Below, in pieces: positions 1 through 7,999 of a stretch of 64,000 nucleotides of DNA. The notes under the pieces are model-generated. The model made no database searches. It was not told the origin of the DNA and worked only from the letters and a program-made list of their open reading frames with translations. The translations under genes and the position numbers were made by a program. Positions within the stretch are counted from its first letter, which is position 1. Each line of letters starts with the position of its first letter. Source of the DNA: Nonlabens xiamenensis (GTDB lineage: Bacteria; Bacteroidota; Bacteroidia; Flavobacteriales; Flavobacteriaceae); assembly GCF_003865345.1 (NCBI RefSeq), contig NZ_RMVE01000004.1, positions 62,001 through 126,000 on the forward strand, read 5' to 3'.

Positions 1-541
1 AGAGTTGACCTTTATCCTTAAAAAAATCAAGCACATTCTCATTATGAGTATCAAATACCTCTCTATATATAGCTGGATGCTCAACAGGATTATGATTGGC
101 GTATAATATATCGTGGAAAGGAAAAGGATGTTTCTTAAAATGCGACTGCGCGCTACGCAACCAGCTTTCCCTATCGCGCAGAGTCAGAATAAATTTGGCA
201 TTAGGAAATCTTTCGTATAAATTTTTATAAAGTAAAAACCACGGCGTATCTTGAAAAGCATTGAATTCTTTAAAATGATCTTCGGCGCGATCCATCAGAT
301 AGTCCCTTACATCCTGCTCTACATTGACATAGTCATAAGCAGTTTTATGACTCCCACAAACTCTATAACCGAGTCTTTGTAAAGCTTTTCCGAGAGACGT
401 GGTACCTGTTTTGTGTAATCCAATCACAAAAACTTTTTGCTTGGGCGCATCAAAAAACCTTCTCTTAAGACCTTTTAAGAAATAGGAGGAAGGCTTTAAA
501 GCATCTACTTGTGCTCTTTGAATTTCTGGAAAGTATGACAT
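1..541 (-). CDS. Sulfotransferase family protein (3' end outside window)
   Basis: The reverse strand is open from an ATG at 541 to the window edge, giving 180 residues without a stop, so the C-terminus is missing. Residues 37-50 carry the P-loop-like 5'-phosphosulfate-binding motif VIGLHKTGTTSLGK, and a later LTLRDRESWLRSAQ resembles the 3'-phosphate-binding loop of PAPS-dependent sulfotransferases. The family moves sulfate from PAPS to hydroxyls, here presumably on the polysaccharide made by this locus. The start lies 6 bases after the stop of the upstream gene, so the two are probably co-transcribed. It is the fourth sulfotransferase domain in the locus. The acceptor cannot be inferred. Confidence 0.85.
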   Translation of the reverse strand, partial: MSYFPEIQRAQVDALKPSSYFLKGLKRRFFDAPKQKVFVIGLHKTGTTSLGKALQRLGYRVCGSHKTAYDYVNVEQDVRDYLMDRAEDHFKEFNAFQDTPWFLLYKNLYERFPNAKFILTLRDRESWLRSAQSHFKKHPFPFHDILYANHNPVEHPAIYREVFDTHNENVLDFFKDKGQL

Positions 542-547
542 GGGAAA

Positions 548-1981
548 TTAATTGATTTTGAGCGAATTCATTCTCAATATTTCACCTATCCCATCCCAGA
601 TCCTTTCACTGGCGTGATCTGGCCTTTCAGGATGATTGATAACACCGTACCATTGATGGCAAACAGGCACTGGATTCTCCTTATGCTTTATTAGATCTTT
701 TATTCCCTGATAGATATCTTCTTTTTCATAAGCCCAAACCACAGCATCTTTAGGCATGGTTCTAAAATGCACATATTTATAATTCTGCCCAATATCCCGT
801 ATACCTTTCTTTAATTGTGGTTGCTCATAGTTGGGGTATATCGTCGGCTTATTGTGTATCACAAAATCAAACACCATGCTGCTACAGATATTGACCACTA
901 ATGCAGAATGATGACAGGTATTGACCAATAAAGCAAAGTCCTCTTTGGTGGGCATGATCTGGTTCCACTGCTCACCCATGGGTTTCCATAAAGGTTTAAT
1001 GGGTGTGATCAGATCGGCATATGCTTCCAACACCTGATCGTACCTACCGCTATGATCTACCGGCACCTGACGGAATATAATTCCCAGATTCATCCCCTCT
1101 TGATTAAGTCGGCGCACTGCTGCTGCTGTATCCTCCAGATAATACTGGTCGAGAGGCGATGTGGTCATGTCATCGCCTGAAAAGCAGACGTAGGTTCTCT
1201 TAGGGTCTAGTCCATATTGGGAGCAAAAATCGGCACGCGATACGATCAGACTTTCGTCATAATGGGGTTCAAATTGTGGCGTCCCTGTGACAAAAATTTG
1301 ATCTTCTTTTACTTTAGGATAGTATTGCAGCAGTTGCTCTTTCATCAAATCGGACCAAACAAAATAGTAGTCGGTCTCGATGGTGGTCATACCTTTAGGT
1401 AAATTATCCCAACTATAAATCCAACAAGCTGTAGGGATCCCCAAGTCTCGTGCCGCCAGAATGGGTGCGATTCCTTGTGTAGCGCGCTGAGTAGTACAAA
1501 AAACTAGATCCGGACGATGTTTCTCCAACTGTGCTTTTAGTAACTTATATCGATCAGTACTGCGTTCTGCCGCATTCATTTGATCCATCAGTTGTTGCCA
1601 ACCTTTAGGATGACTGCTGAACCTTTCATGAAATTTCACAAAAGCAGATTTAGCTATGTTTTTAAGGTTATTCCAGCGCAAAGGGAATCGGTAGGTAGGA
1701 TATACATCGTCTTGGAACCGCTTTCGCGAAAGCGCTAACTCCACCCGTTTCCTTGCGTGATTGATGACTGGAGTTTTGGGATGGATTTTGGTGGTGGGAA
1801 TCATGAGTTGCGAATACCCAAACTCCTTTTCCAAATCAAAAACACTGTTGTTCCAATAAGTGATATCAAAACCCTGCGACTCCCCTACCTTTTTAAAATC
1901 GGTAAATGCAAAGTTGCGTAAACCAACACCATCTGGAAAAAGTATAAATATTTTGGGCGTTTTGTTCTGATGTTTAGGCAT
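548..1981 (-). CDS. GT-B-like glycosyl/glycerophospho-transferase family protein
   Basis: About 477 residues with no signal peptide or membrane segment. The middle part (about residues 160-250) reads as the hinge of a GT-B fold, with VFCTTQRA, GIPTACWIYSWDNLP and FVTGTPQFEP. This pattern is seen in CDP-glycerol glycerophosphotransferase-like and UDP-glycosyltransferase-like proteins of capsule loci. A TTG six bases upstream is also in frame, but the ATG at 1981 begins the natural MPKHQN terminus. It carries one copy of the 16-bp iterated palindrome, read as ALSRKR. It is separated from the rest of the locus by the hairpin array. The sugar donor is not predictable, and the GT class is inferred from fold-like motifs only. 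Confidence 0.6.
   Translation of the reverse strand: MPKHQNKTPKIFILFPDGVGLRNFAFTDFKKVGESQGFDITYWNNSVFDLEKEFGYSQLMIPTTKIHPKTPVINHARKRVELALSRKRFQDDVYPTYRFPLRWNNLKNIAKSAFVKFHERFSSHPKGWQQLMDQMNAAERSTDRYKLLKAQLEKHRPDLVFCTTQRATQGIAPILAARDLGIPTACWIYSWDNLPKGMTTIETDYYFVWSDLMKEQLLQYYPKVKEDQIFVTGTPQFEPHYDESLIVSRADFCSQYGLDPKRTYVCFSGDDMTTSPLDQYYLEDTAAAVRRLNQEGMNLGIIFRQVPVDHSGRYDQVLEAYADLITPIKPLWKPMGEQWNQIMPTKEDFALLVNTCHHSALVVNICSSMVFDFVIHNKPTIYPNYEQPQLKKGIRDIGQNYKYVHFRTMPKDAVVWAYEKEDIYQGIKDLIKHKENPVPVCHQWYGVINHPERPDHASERIWDGIGEILRMNSLKIN
1719..1734. repeat. Iterated palindrome copy 1 (exact, coding)
   Basis: Exact CGCTTTCGCGAAAGCG inside the GT-B-like gene. On the coding strand it is read in the phase giving L-S-R-K-R. 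Confidence 0.9.
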
Positions 1982-2073
1982 TACCAAATTTTACGGGTTG
2001 CGAAGATATTTTATTCAGATCATTTGAAGAAGATAATGAATGATTTCTATTTTTCTAGACTACCTACTTATGT

Positions 2074-2682
2074 TATGCTGAGTACTTCGGCAAACTCTGT
2101 ACAGGCGCTGTCGAAGCTGGCTACAAATCTCACAAGCCTGTTCCGCTGTTACTCGCCTTCGACGGGCTCAGGCTGACAATGGAGTTCAGACTGACAATGG
2201 AGCTCTGGATGACAAAAGCTGTCATGTTGAGCTCGTCGAAGCAGGGTTTGAAACCTCACAAGCCTGTTCCTCAGATACTCGCCTTCGACGGGCTCAGGCT
2301 GACAATGGAGTTCAGGCTGACAAAAGCTGTCATGCTGAGCTCGTCGAAGCAGGGTTTGAAACCTCACAAGCCTGTTCCTCTGTTACTCGCCTTCGACGGG
2401 CTCTGGCTGACAAAGGGAGCTCAGGCTGACAAGAGTTGTCATGCTGAGCCTGTCGAAGCAGGGTTTGAAATCTCACAAGCCTGTTCCTCTGTTACTCGCC
2501 TTCGACGGGCTCAGGCTGAAAATGGAGCTTAGGCTGACCAAAGGGTGTCATGCTGAGCTCGTCGAAGCAGGGTTCAGATCCCACAAGCCTGTTCCTCTGT
2601 TACTCGCCTTCGACGGGCTCAGGCTGACAATGGAGCTCTGGATGACAAAAGCTGTCATGCTGAGCTCGTCGAAGTTGGGTTG
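2074..2682. repeat. REP-like hairpin array, left block (about 5 units)
   Basis: Tandem units of about 108 bp. The right-arm core CTTCGACGGGCTC starts at 2157, 2283, 2391, 2500 and 2608. Each unit has a left arm containing GAGCTCGTCGAAG and a right arm containing CTTCGACGGGCTC, a 22-nt imperfect inverted repeat around a loop of about 45 nt holding the sequence CACAAGCCTGTTCC. The first unit is degenerate and the block ends in a half-unit at 2653-2682. Several stop-free frames run through the repeats, but they translate repeats only and are not genes. The array lies between neuB-like and GT-B-like genes of one transcription direction, so it could also fold in the mRNA. Confidence 0.92.
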
Positions 2683-3140
2683 GTATCCTCTAGTTACCAG
2701 CTTTAAGTATCTTGATCCTTTTTATTTATTCTGTTCCCGTACTTTGTATAATTCCTTGAATACAAGGACAGCTTTTCCCAATCTCCGTCAATTAAAGCTT
2801 GCTTTTTACGTCTAGACCAGCCTTTTATTCTTTTTTCCCAGATAATAGCTTGATCAGGATCATCCAGAAATTCTTTGTACCATACGAGTTCCACGGGTAG
2901 TCGTGAGGATGTAAAACCTTTATTCTTACCTGTATTATGTATGGCTACCCTAGCATCCAAGTTTGAAGTGATTCCAGTGTAAAAACTACCATCGCTGCAT
3001 TTTAGAATGTATACACAATAAGCCTTCATTTTACAAAAGAATTTTGATGAAAGTTAGTGAAGTTTGAGTACAACAGATTTGTCTAGTAGCATTTCACCTT
3101 TTATTGATCTCTTTAAACGGAACTTGTCGAAGTTGGGTTG
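2668..3140 (-). mobile_element. GIY-YIG cassette inserted in a hairpin unit, with 15-bp flanking repeat
   Basis: The sequence GTCGAAGTTGGGTTG occurs at 2668-2682 and again at 3126-3140, on either side of the GIY-YIG gene. Other units of the array have GTCGAAGCAGGG at this place, so the TTGGG variant marks both copies as one original site. Deleting 458 bp (one repeat copy plus the insert) puts the next unit core 107 bp from the preceding one (2608 and 3173), matching the 108-bp period. I see no terminal inverted repeats. Mobility is an inference from the flanking duplication. Confidence 0.7.
2703..3029 (-). CDS. GIY-YIG nuclease superfamily protein
   Basis: A 108-residue single-domain protein of the small YhbQ/UPF0213-like GIY-YIG group. 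Residues 4-21 contain the signature pair as VYILKC and FYTGIT. An arginine follows in LDARVAIHN, and the presumed metal-binding glutamate is in IIWEKRIKGWSRRKK, the usual C-terminal basic helix. The family cuts or nicks DNA using a single metal ion. The gene lies wholly inside the insertion that splits the hairpin array, 20 bp from one edge. That context suggests it acts on the hairpin DNA, but this is inference. Genes of this type are common in Bacteroidota and mostly uncharacterised. Confidence 0.9.
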   Translation of the reverse strand: MKAYCVYILKCSDGSFYTGITSNLDARVAIHNTGKNKGFTSSRLPVELVWYKEFLDDPDQAIIWEKRIKGWSRRKKQALIDGDWEKLSLYSRNYTKYGNRINKKDQDT

Positions 3141-3605
3141 AAATCATACAAGCCTGTTCCTCTGATACTCGCCTTCGACGGGCTCAGGCTGACAATGGAT
3201 TTCAGGCTGACAAGAGTTGTCATGCTGAGCCTGTCGAAGCAGGGTTTGAAATCTCACAAGCCTGTTCCTCTGTTACTCGCCTTCGACGGGCTCAGGCTGA
3301 CAAAGGGAGCTCTGGCTGACAAAGGGTGTCATGCTGAGCTCGTCGAAGCAGGGTTGAAACCTCACAAGCCTGTTCCTTCGTTACTCGCCTTCGACGGGCT
3401 CAGGCTGACAATGGAGCTCAGGCTGACAATAGGTGTCATGCTGAGCTCGTCGAAGCAGGGTTTGAAATCTTACAAGCTGGTTCCGCTGATACTCGCCTTC
3501 GACGGGCTCAGGCTGACAATGGAGCTTAGGCTGACCAAAGGAGCTCTGGCTGACAAAGGGTGTCATGCTGACAAAGGAGTTCAGGCTGACAATGGGTGTA
3601 ATTCT
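3123..3605. repeat. REP-like hairpin array, right block (about 4 units)
   Basis: Right-arm cores begin at 3173, 3281, 3389 and 3497, an exact 108-bp period. Arms and loop are the same as in the left block. The block ends in partial arm repeats (about 3540-3600) that alternate CTGACAAAGG and CAGGCTGACAATGG. It stops about 30 bp before the stop codon of the neuB-like gene. Confidence 0.92.
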
Positions 3606-3637
3606 ACATTTTGAATTGTACTACCGGTCGGTTGAAT

Positions 3638-4519
3638 TTAAGCCTTTCTGTATTTCAACTTATCGCGTTGTACTTGCTCGATTGGAAGAATATCTTGGGA
3701 TTTAAAAGTCAGGGCTTTATGCACTGCACGCAAGTCTCGGGAGAGTTTACGCAAACCATTGGGTTCTAGTGAAGCACTATGATCCGTCCCTTTCCAAGTG
3801 CGATCAAGGGTATAATGACGCTCGATGATAGGAGCTCCCAAGGTGTATGCGGCTACATCAGCCGCGATCCCCAGGTGATGTCCAGAAAAGCCGATGTGTT
3901 TCACCCTGTCCTTGTATTTTTCATTCAAGGTGGTGATGTCCAACAGGCATATATCTTCAAACGGCACTGGATAGCCGCTGGTACAGTTATATACTACTAA
4001 ATCCTTACCGCGCCCATGCTTCTCAAAAAATTGCACCAATTCCTCGATCTCTTCTTTGGTGGTCATACCCGTGGAACAGTGAATTTCGCCCTGATAATGC
4101 TCACAAAGCCAACCCAGCATCTCATAGTGGTTGTTACAGGCACTAGGGATCTTGATAAACTCTGGTTCCAAAGAAGCAATTTCCTGGGCGCTAGTCGTAT
4201 CCCAAACACTGGTAGAATAAGTGATATCCATCTCCTCGCAGTATTCTTTTAACTCTCGATGTTGTTCAACATCAAACTCCAGGAATTCGCGATGGGCACC
4301 ATAAGTATCCCCGTAGCTATTGACCGGATTAGGGTGTGGTGCATTGTACTGCTCCTCAGTCAATAATTCTTTATTATTTCTTTTCTGAAATTTAACCGCA
4401 TCAGCCTTGCAAAAAATGGCAGCTACTTTGATTAATTCCTTGGCGATTTCCATATCGCCCTTGTGGTTACATCCTATTTCGGCGATCACATAGGGGGCGT
4501 GATAAGTCTTCATAAACAT
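3638..4519 (-). CDS. NeuB-like nonulosonic acid synthase lacking a SAF domain
   Basis: A 293-residue NeuB-family TIM-barrel enzyme that condenses phosphoenolpyruvate with a hexose or hexosamine to make a sialic-acid-like sugar. Visible motifs are VIAEIGCNHKG at the N-terminus, AVKFQKRN, FIKIPSA, CSTGMTT, and a C-terminal GTDHSASLEP. The usual SDH motif reads GFSGHHLGI. It stops after the barrel, about 50 residues short of typical NeuB, so the antifreeze-like SAF domain that caps the active site is absent. ATG codons at 4519 and 4513 are both possible starts. With the downstream phosphatase-bearing NeuA fusion it may use a 6-phosphorylated substrate. The exact sugar (Neu5Ac, KDN or other) is unknown. 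Confidence 0.88.
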   Translation of the reverse strand: MFMKTYHAPYVIAEIGCNHKGDMEIAKELIKVAAIFCKADAVKFQKRNNKELLTEEQYNAPHPNPVNSYGDTYGAHREFLEFDVEQHRELKEYCEEMDITYSTSVWDTTSAQEIASLEPEFIKIPSACNNHYEMLGWLCEHYQGEIHCSTGMTTKEEIEELVQFFEKHGRGKDLVVYNCTSGYPVPFEDICLLDITTLNEKYKDRVKHIGFSGHHLGIAADVAAYTLGAPIIERHYTLDRTWKGTDHSASLEPNGLRKLSRDLRAVHKALTFKSQDILPIEQVQRDKLKYRKA

Positions 4520-4691
4520 CTTCTAAAGCTGTGCAAGTTACGTAAAACTGATTAATACTATTACTCCTTGCCGATCAGAAAAGCTTTTTATCTGACCCTA
4601 GGTGTATAGCCTTATTTTCTATCTGATAGAAACGTTGATGACACTAATATTGCTAAATTCAATACTTTACCGCGCCCCACAACCTCAAATT

Positions 4692-5852
4692 CTACTCACG
4701 GAATCGTTGGTTATACCTTTCTATGAATCCGCAGGCCTCGCGTATGGCACCTGCAGCACTTTCATGTTGTAGAATTACATCAGCGTGATTCTTGACTGCG
4801 GCTGTGGCGTTGGCTGGTGTAAAAGACCAACCGACGGCACAGATATTGGCCAAATCATTCACATCGTCTCCGATATACGCCATGGAAGAGAAACTCAACT
4901 GGCGATCATGAGCGATACGAGACAATAAGCTGAACTTATCTTTGACCCCCATAAACACATCGTCGATCTTTAATTTTTTCATGCGACTGGCAACGATGGG
5001 TGAATCCTCTGAGGTCATGACCATCACCTTAATGTTTTGCTGACGCAGGATTTCCAACCCCATTCCATCCCGCATATCAAATTTCTTCATGAGTTCGCCA
5101 TCCGCACCAAAATAAACACAGCCATCCGTGAATACACCATCCACGTCCAAGATCAGATGAGAAATAGGAGCATTGCCTTTTTTCCACTTTAAGCGCTCGG
5201 CCAGTAGTTGTTCTACAATACTCCAATCGGTCAGGCTATCGATTTCGGTGAGGCTGTCTTCAGGCATATGTACCAAACCAATATCTCCAGACACGCGATT
5301 TTTAGACTCAAACCATTTCTCTTTCAAAGTCAAGTAAACCGCTCCGTTTTCTAAAAGTAATCCTTCAAAGTCTTGGCGTCTTGGGCGTTTATACAAGTCG
5401 TAATTTTGTGGGGTACCATCGGCATTCCAAGTAAATCTATGGGTTTTTACCACTGTCATGGCACTGTCCTTACCTTCCTGCAGTTGTTGTAGACATAGAT
5501 TGATGTCCTTGGAAGTAGTAAAAGGAGAAGTAGCTTGTAACAAACAAAAGACTTCAAAATCTGGATCCTCATCTCTAATGAAGTCGGCCATTGCCGATTC
5601 TGTACTGGCCGTATCGGTAGCGTTAGATGCCAATCTTTTTACGGCGTGTACTTTTGTGGTCCAGTGGTATTCTTTTTTCACGAAGGCCAAAATGTCTTCA
5701 TCGTCAGTGTATATATAGACATCTTCCAATGTTGAGGCAATAGCAGCGCTTAGCGCCCAGCAAAACAAGGGTCTACCCAGTAATTTCTTTTTATTCTTTC
5801 CCGGTATTCCTTTGGAGCCAGCTCTTAATGGTATAAAGCCTATGGATTTCAT
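4692..5852 (-). CDS. Acylneuraminate cytidylyltransferase fused to KdsC-like HAD phosphatase
   Basis: A two-domain protein of 386 residues. Residues 1-225 are a NeuA-type CMP-sugar synthetase, with IPLRAGSKGIPGKNKK for CTP binding and LLQATSPF. Residues 230-380 are a HAD phosphatase of the KDO-8-phosphate phosphatase type, with LILDVDGVFTDG as motif I, MVMTSEDS as motif II and YIGDDVNDL as motif IV. The same pairing is known in vertebrate CMAS. The phosphatase half could dephosphorylate a nonulosonic acid 9-phosphate before CMP activation. About 170 bp separate it from the neuB-like gene downstream. No sialyltransferase is recognisable nearby. Confidence 0.9.
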   Translation of the reverse strand: MKSIGFIPLRAGSKGIPGKNKKKLLGRPLFCWALSAAIASTLEDVYIYTDDEDILAFVKKEYHWTTKVHAVKRLASNATDTASTESAMADFIRDEDPDFEVFCLLQATSPFTTSKDINLCLQQLQEGKDSAMTVVKTHRFTWNADGTPQNYDLYKRPRRQDFEGLLLENGAVYLTLKEKWFESKNRVSGDIGLVHMPEDSLTEIDSLTDWSIVEQLLAERLKWKKGNAPISHLILDVDGVFTDGCVYFGADGELMKKFDMRDGMGLEILRQQNIKVMVMTSEDSPIVASRMKKLKIDDVFMGVKDKFSLLSRIAHDRQLSFSSMAYIGDDVNDLANICAVGWSFTPANATAAVKNHADVILQHESAAGAIREACGFIERYNQRFRE

Positions 5853-5903
5853 CTGAAGATGTTTAAAATATATATCTCAAAAATAACTTTAATGTATCAA
5901 AAG

Positions 5904-6833
5904 TTATCGATTCAACAAATATATATCCTGAGCTAACTTTAAGCTGAACTTATTTGCCCCTTCAGCATTAAGGTGCATATTGTTATAGAATAAGGACTGG
6001 TCCGAACTTACACCTGACCTGCTGTAATCGAGTAGCGCTAGTTCATATTGAGAGGCAAAACTCTCAATAATATCCATGTGCTCTAGTTTATTCACTACCA
6101 TTTTTTATCCCTCTATAAAATACGGGGCCACCACTAAAATAACCTCGATATTTTCTGACTGCATTTCATAAAGAAACTCATTTAGCATTGACTTGACTTG
6201 GTCGTTGACCTGAATTCTAAAGGGTTCAATTTTTCTTTAGGTCCAATCTTTTTCCATCTCTTTAAATCCACGGTTTCTATTAAGTGGCCTGATAGTATCT
6301 TCTTTCTGCAATAGCATTCGATACGGATTTCCTTGACCTGTGTAGCGGTAAAATGGCACCCAAAGGTCCATGGGATCAACAGACTCAACTTTAGACAAGT
6401 GTTTGATGGCCTTGGGATTTCATAACATATTTGGTAAAAACTGGTTAGGATTGTACAAATCTTCTCTTAGAGCTAAACTATGCCAGTCTACCATTAGTAT
6501 GATTGATCTTGGTTTTGAATTGTGTTCAAAATATTCCTTATGCCTAAAATATTGCCTATTGAAAGGGTAACCCTCGATACCAAGATTGTAGCAATGCGTT
6601 CTGAGTACAGCGTCTATAATTGTTGGTTTCACATGGACCCAAGCTCTAGAGGAACCATATATCGCCAAGTCGGCCTTGATTTTGGGTGTATAGATACCAT
6701 CCCAAACCCCCATTTAGCCATTCTTATCTAATTTTTTAAATATGGGTATGGTTGAATAACAAATATCTAGTGACAATGAGACGAAAATTCCCACCAAAAT
6801 TAAATTTGAGATAAGATACCCAAATTTTTTCAT
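5904..6833 (-). pseudogene. SGNH-hydrolase-like protein, four in-frame stops, no frameshift
   Basis: One continuous frame of 310 codons runs from an ATG at 6833 (membrane anchor MKKFGYLISNLILVGIF) to a stop at 5904. It is interrupted by TAA at 6714-6716, TGA at 6420-6422, TAA at 6237-6239 and TAA at 6105-6107. Coding content on both sides of each stop is coherent: ADLAIYGSSRAWVHV holds the GSSR block of DHHW/AlgJ-like SGNH proteins, and NNMHLNAEGANKFS is the C-terminal His block. Length matches the intact neighbour at 7103-7999. The TGA follows QFLPNML, and two TAA codons sit where Gln would fit, so C-to-T or G-to-A changes could explain them. Probably a decaying paralogue. Confidence 0.85.
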
Positions 6834-7102
6834 TGGTTTGTTCAATGATTAATGCAAGTAACAAACCTAAAAACTTTTTAGGCGCTAAACATAGAGAAGA
6901 TAAATTGTTTGAGAATTAAATGGGTTAACTAAAAATAAGGTTGTGTGTTGAAAACAATATATTCCGAAATAGAATAATTAAAATACTACAGCATTTTATT
7001 CTTAAGGCTCGGGCATCACTGTTTATGGTTGAGGATATGCTATCTGAACTTCCAACCAAGATATACCTATTGGTATATGATCTAAACTATAGACACACAT
7101 TA

Positions 7103-7999
7103 TTAACGGTCTATCTGCTCCGCAATTTCTGAAGTAAAAATCTGAGCTCCTTTCGAAAACATATGCGCCTCATCTCTAAACAAGTCACTGCTGCGGTATT
7201 CAGTATTTAAAGTATCATAAAAAATGATGGAGGCTCTTTTAGACTTTAAATTTTTAAACCTGTTTACAAAATCAGTATTGTAGGCCTTATATATAGGCGT
7301 AAACACGTAATATAATTGGATATTGTTTTCTTTACATATACGCTCTATAGAATGTAATGATGCTAATTTTTCTTCATCTTCCTTATTGATATCATAAGCA
7401 GAGGTGGATGCAATGTATTTTAAATCGTCATTCGGCTTGGGCGGCAATAATTTTGAACCATGAGAAGTCATCAAATTAATAGGATAAACCCGATTTGGCT
7501 TTAGATTGAAATCTGCTCTATCTATTTTTAAAGCAAACAAATATGGTGATAACACATTTTTTTTATCTGATGCTATCAATTTTTGATTGATGTAAGAATA
7601 ATTTTTTAAGGGAAAAAGCCGGTCGTACCGGAAATGTAGAGAATGGTTGCTTAAAAATTGATTCTCATAATCAATTACCAGCAAGAGCTTTTCAGGCTTC
7701 TTGTTATATTTTAATAAGGTTTTTAAAATGAACTCATGAAAAATCACATTAGACCCGCGGTAGGAAAGATTATAAGTGCTTAAACCGGTTTGTTTTTCCA
7801 ACTGTTCGGCAGCAATATTGTTTGCACCTCTTGACGAACCCAATATGATGATGTCTTTGTTCATCTCTCCATTTAAGATAAGCTCTAACCTTTTATCATA
7901 TTCTTTTTTTGGAGCATGTTCGATAAAAAAATACAAGCCCTTATCCACAACAAACAGCAGTAGACCAAAAACCAAACAAGCTTGTAAAAATTTCTTCAT
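7103..7999 (-). CDS. SGNH/AlgJ-like membrane-anchored protein, partner of MBOAT
   Basis: About 298 residues. The N-terminus has one hydrophobic anchor (residues 3-25), placing the catalytic domain outside the inner membrane. IIILGSSRGANNI carries the nucleophile block of the SGNH/DHHW family, and LFRDEAHMFSKGA carries the Asp-x-x-His pair near the C-terminus. The ATG at 7999 overlaps the MBOAT stop by one base (TGATG), indicating translational coupling. In alginate-type acetylation systems an MBOAT channel passes acetyl groups to a periplasmic SGNH transferase, so this pair probably O-acetylates the exported glycan. The sugar target is unknown. Confidence 0.78.
   Translation of the reverse strand: MKKFLQACLVFGLLLFVVDKGLYFFIEHAPKKEYDKRLELILNGEMNKDIIILGSSRGANNIAAEQLEKQTGLSTYNLSYRGSNVIFHEFILKTLLKYNKKPEKLLLVIDYENQFLSNHSLHFRYDRLFPLKNYSYINQKLIASDKKNVLSPYLFALKIDRADFNLKPNRVYPINLMTSHGSKLLPPKPNDDLKYIASTSAYDINKEDEEKLASLHSIERICKENNIQLYYVFTPIYKAYNTDFVNRFKNLKSKRASIIFYDTLNTEYRSSDLFRDEAHMFSKGAQIFTSEIAEQIDR

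Noticed and set aside
2074-3605. Possible CRISPR array (regular repeats near a nuclease gene)
   Set aside because: The period is 108 bp and almost the whole unit is repeated, with no unique spacers of 30-40 bp; the arms form long hairpins and no cas genes are present.
2149-3614. Several open frames of 60-160 codons through the hairpin units
   Set aside because: They translate the repeat itself in several phases on both strands with no independent family signal.
6182-6388. 68-codon minus-strand frame within the SGNH pseudogene
   Set aside because: It is out of phase with the coherent SGNH sequence and has no family features; the real frame is interrupted by stops but continues on both sides.
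5904-6833. Stop-codon readthrough or recoding of the SGNH gene
   Set aside because: Three of the four stops are TAA and there is no conserved recoding context or hairpin; simple decay is the easier explanation.
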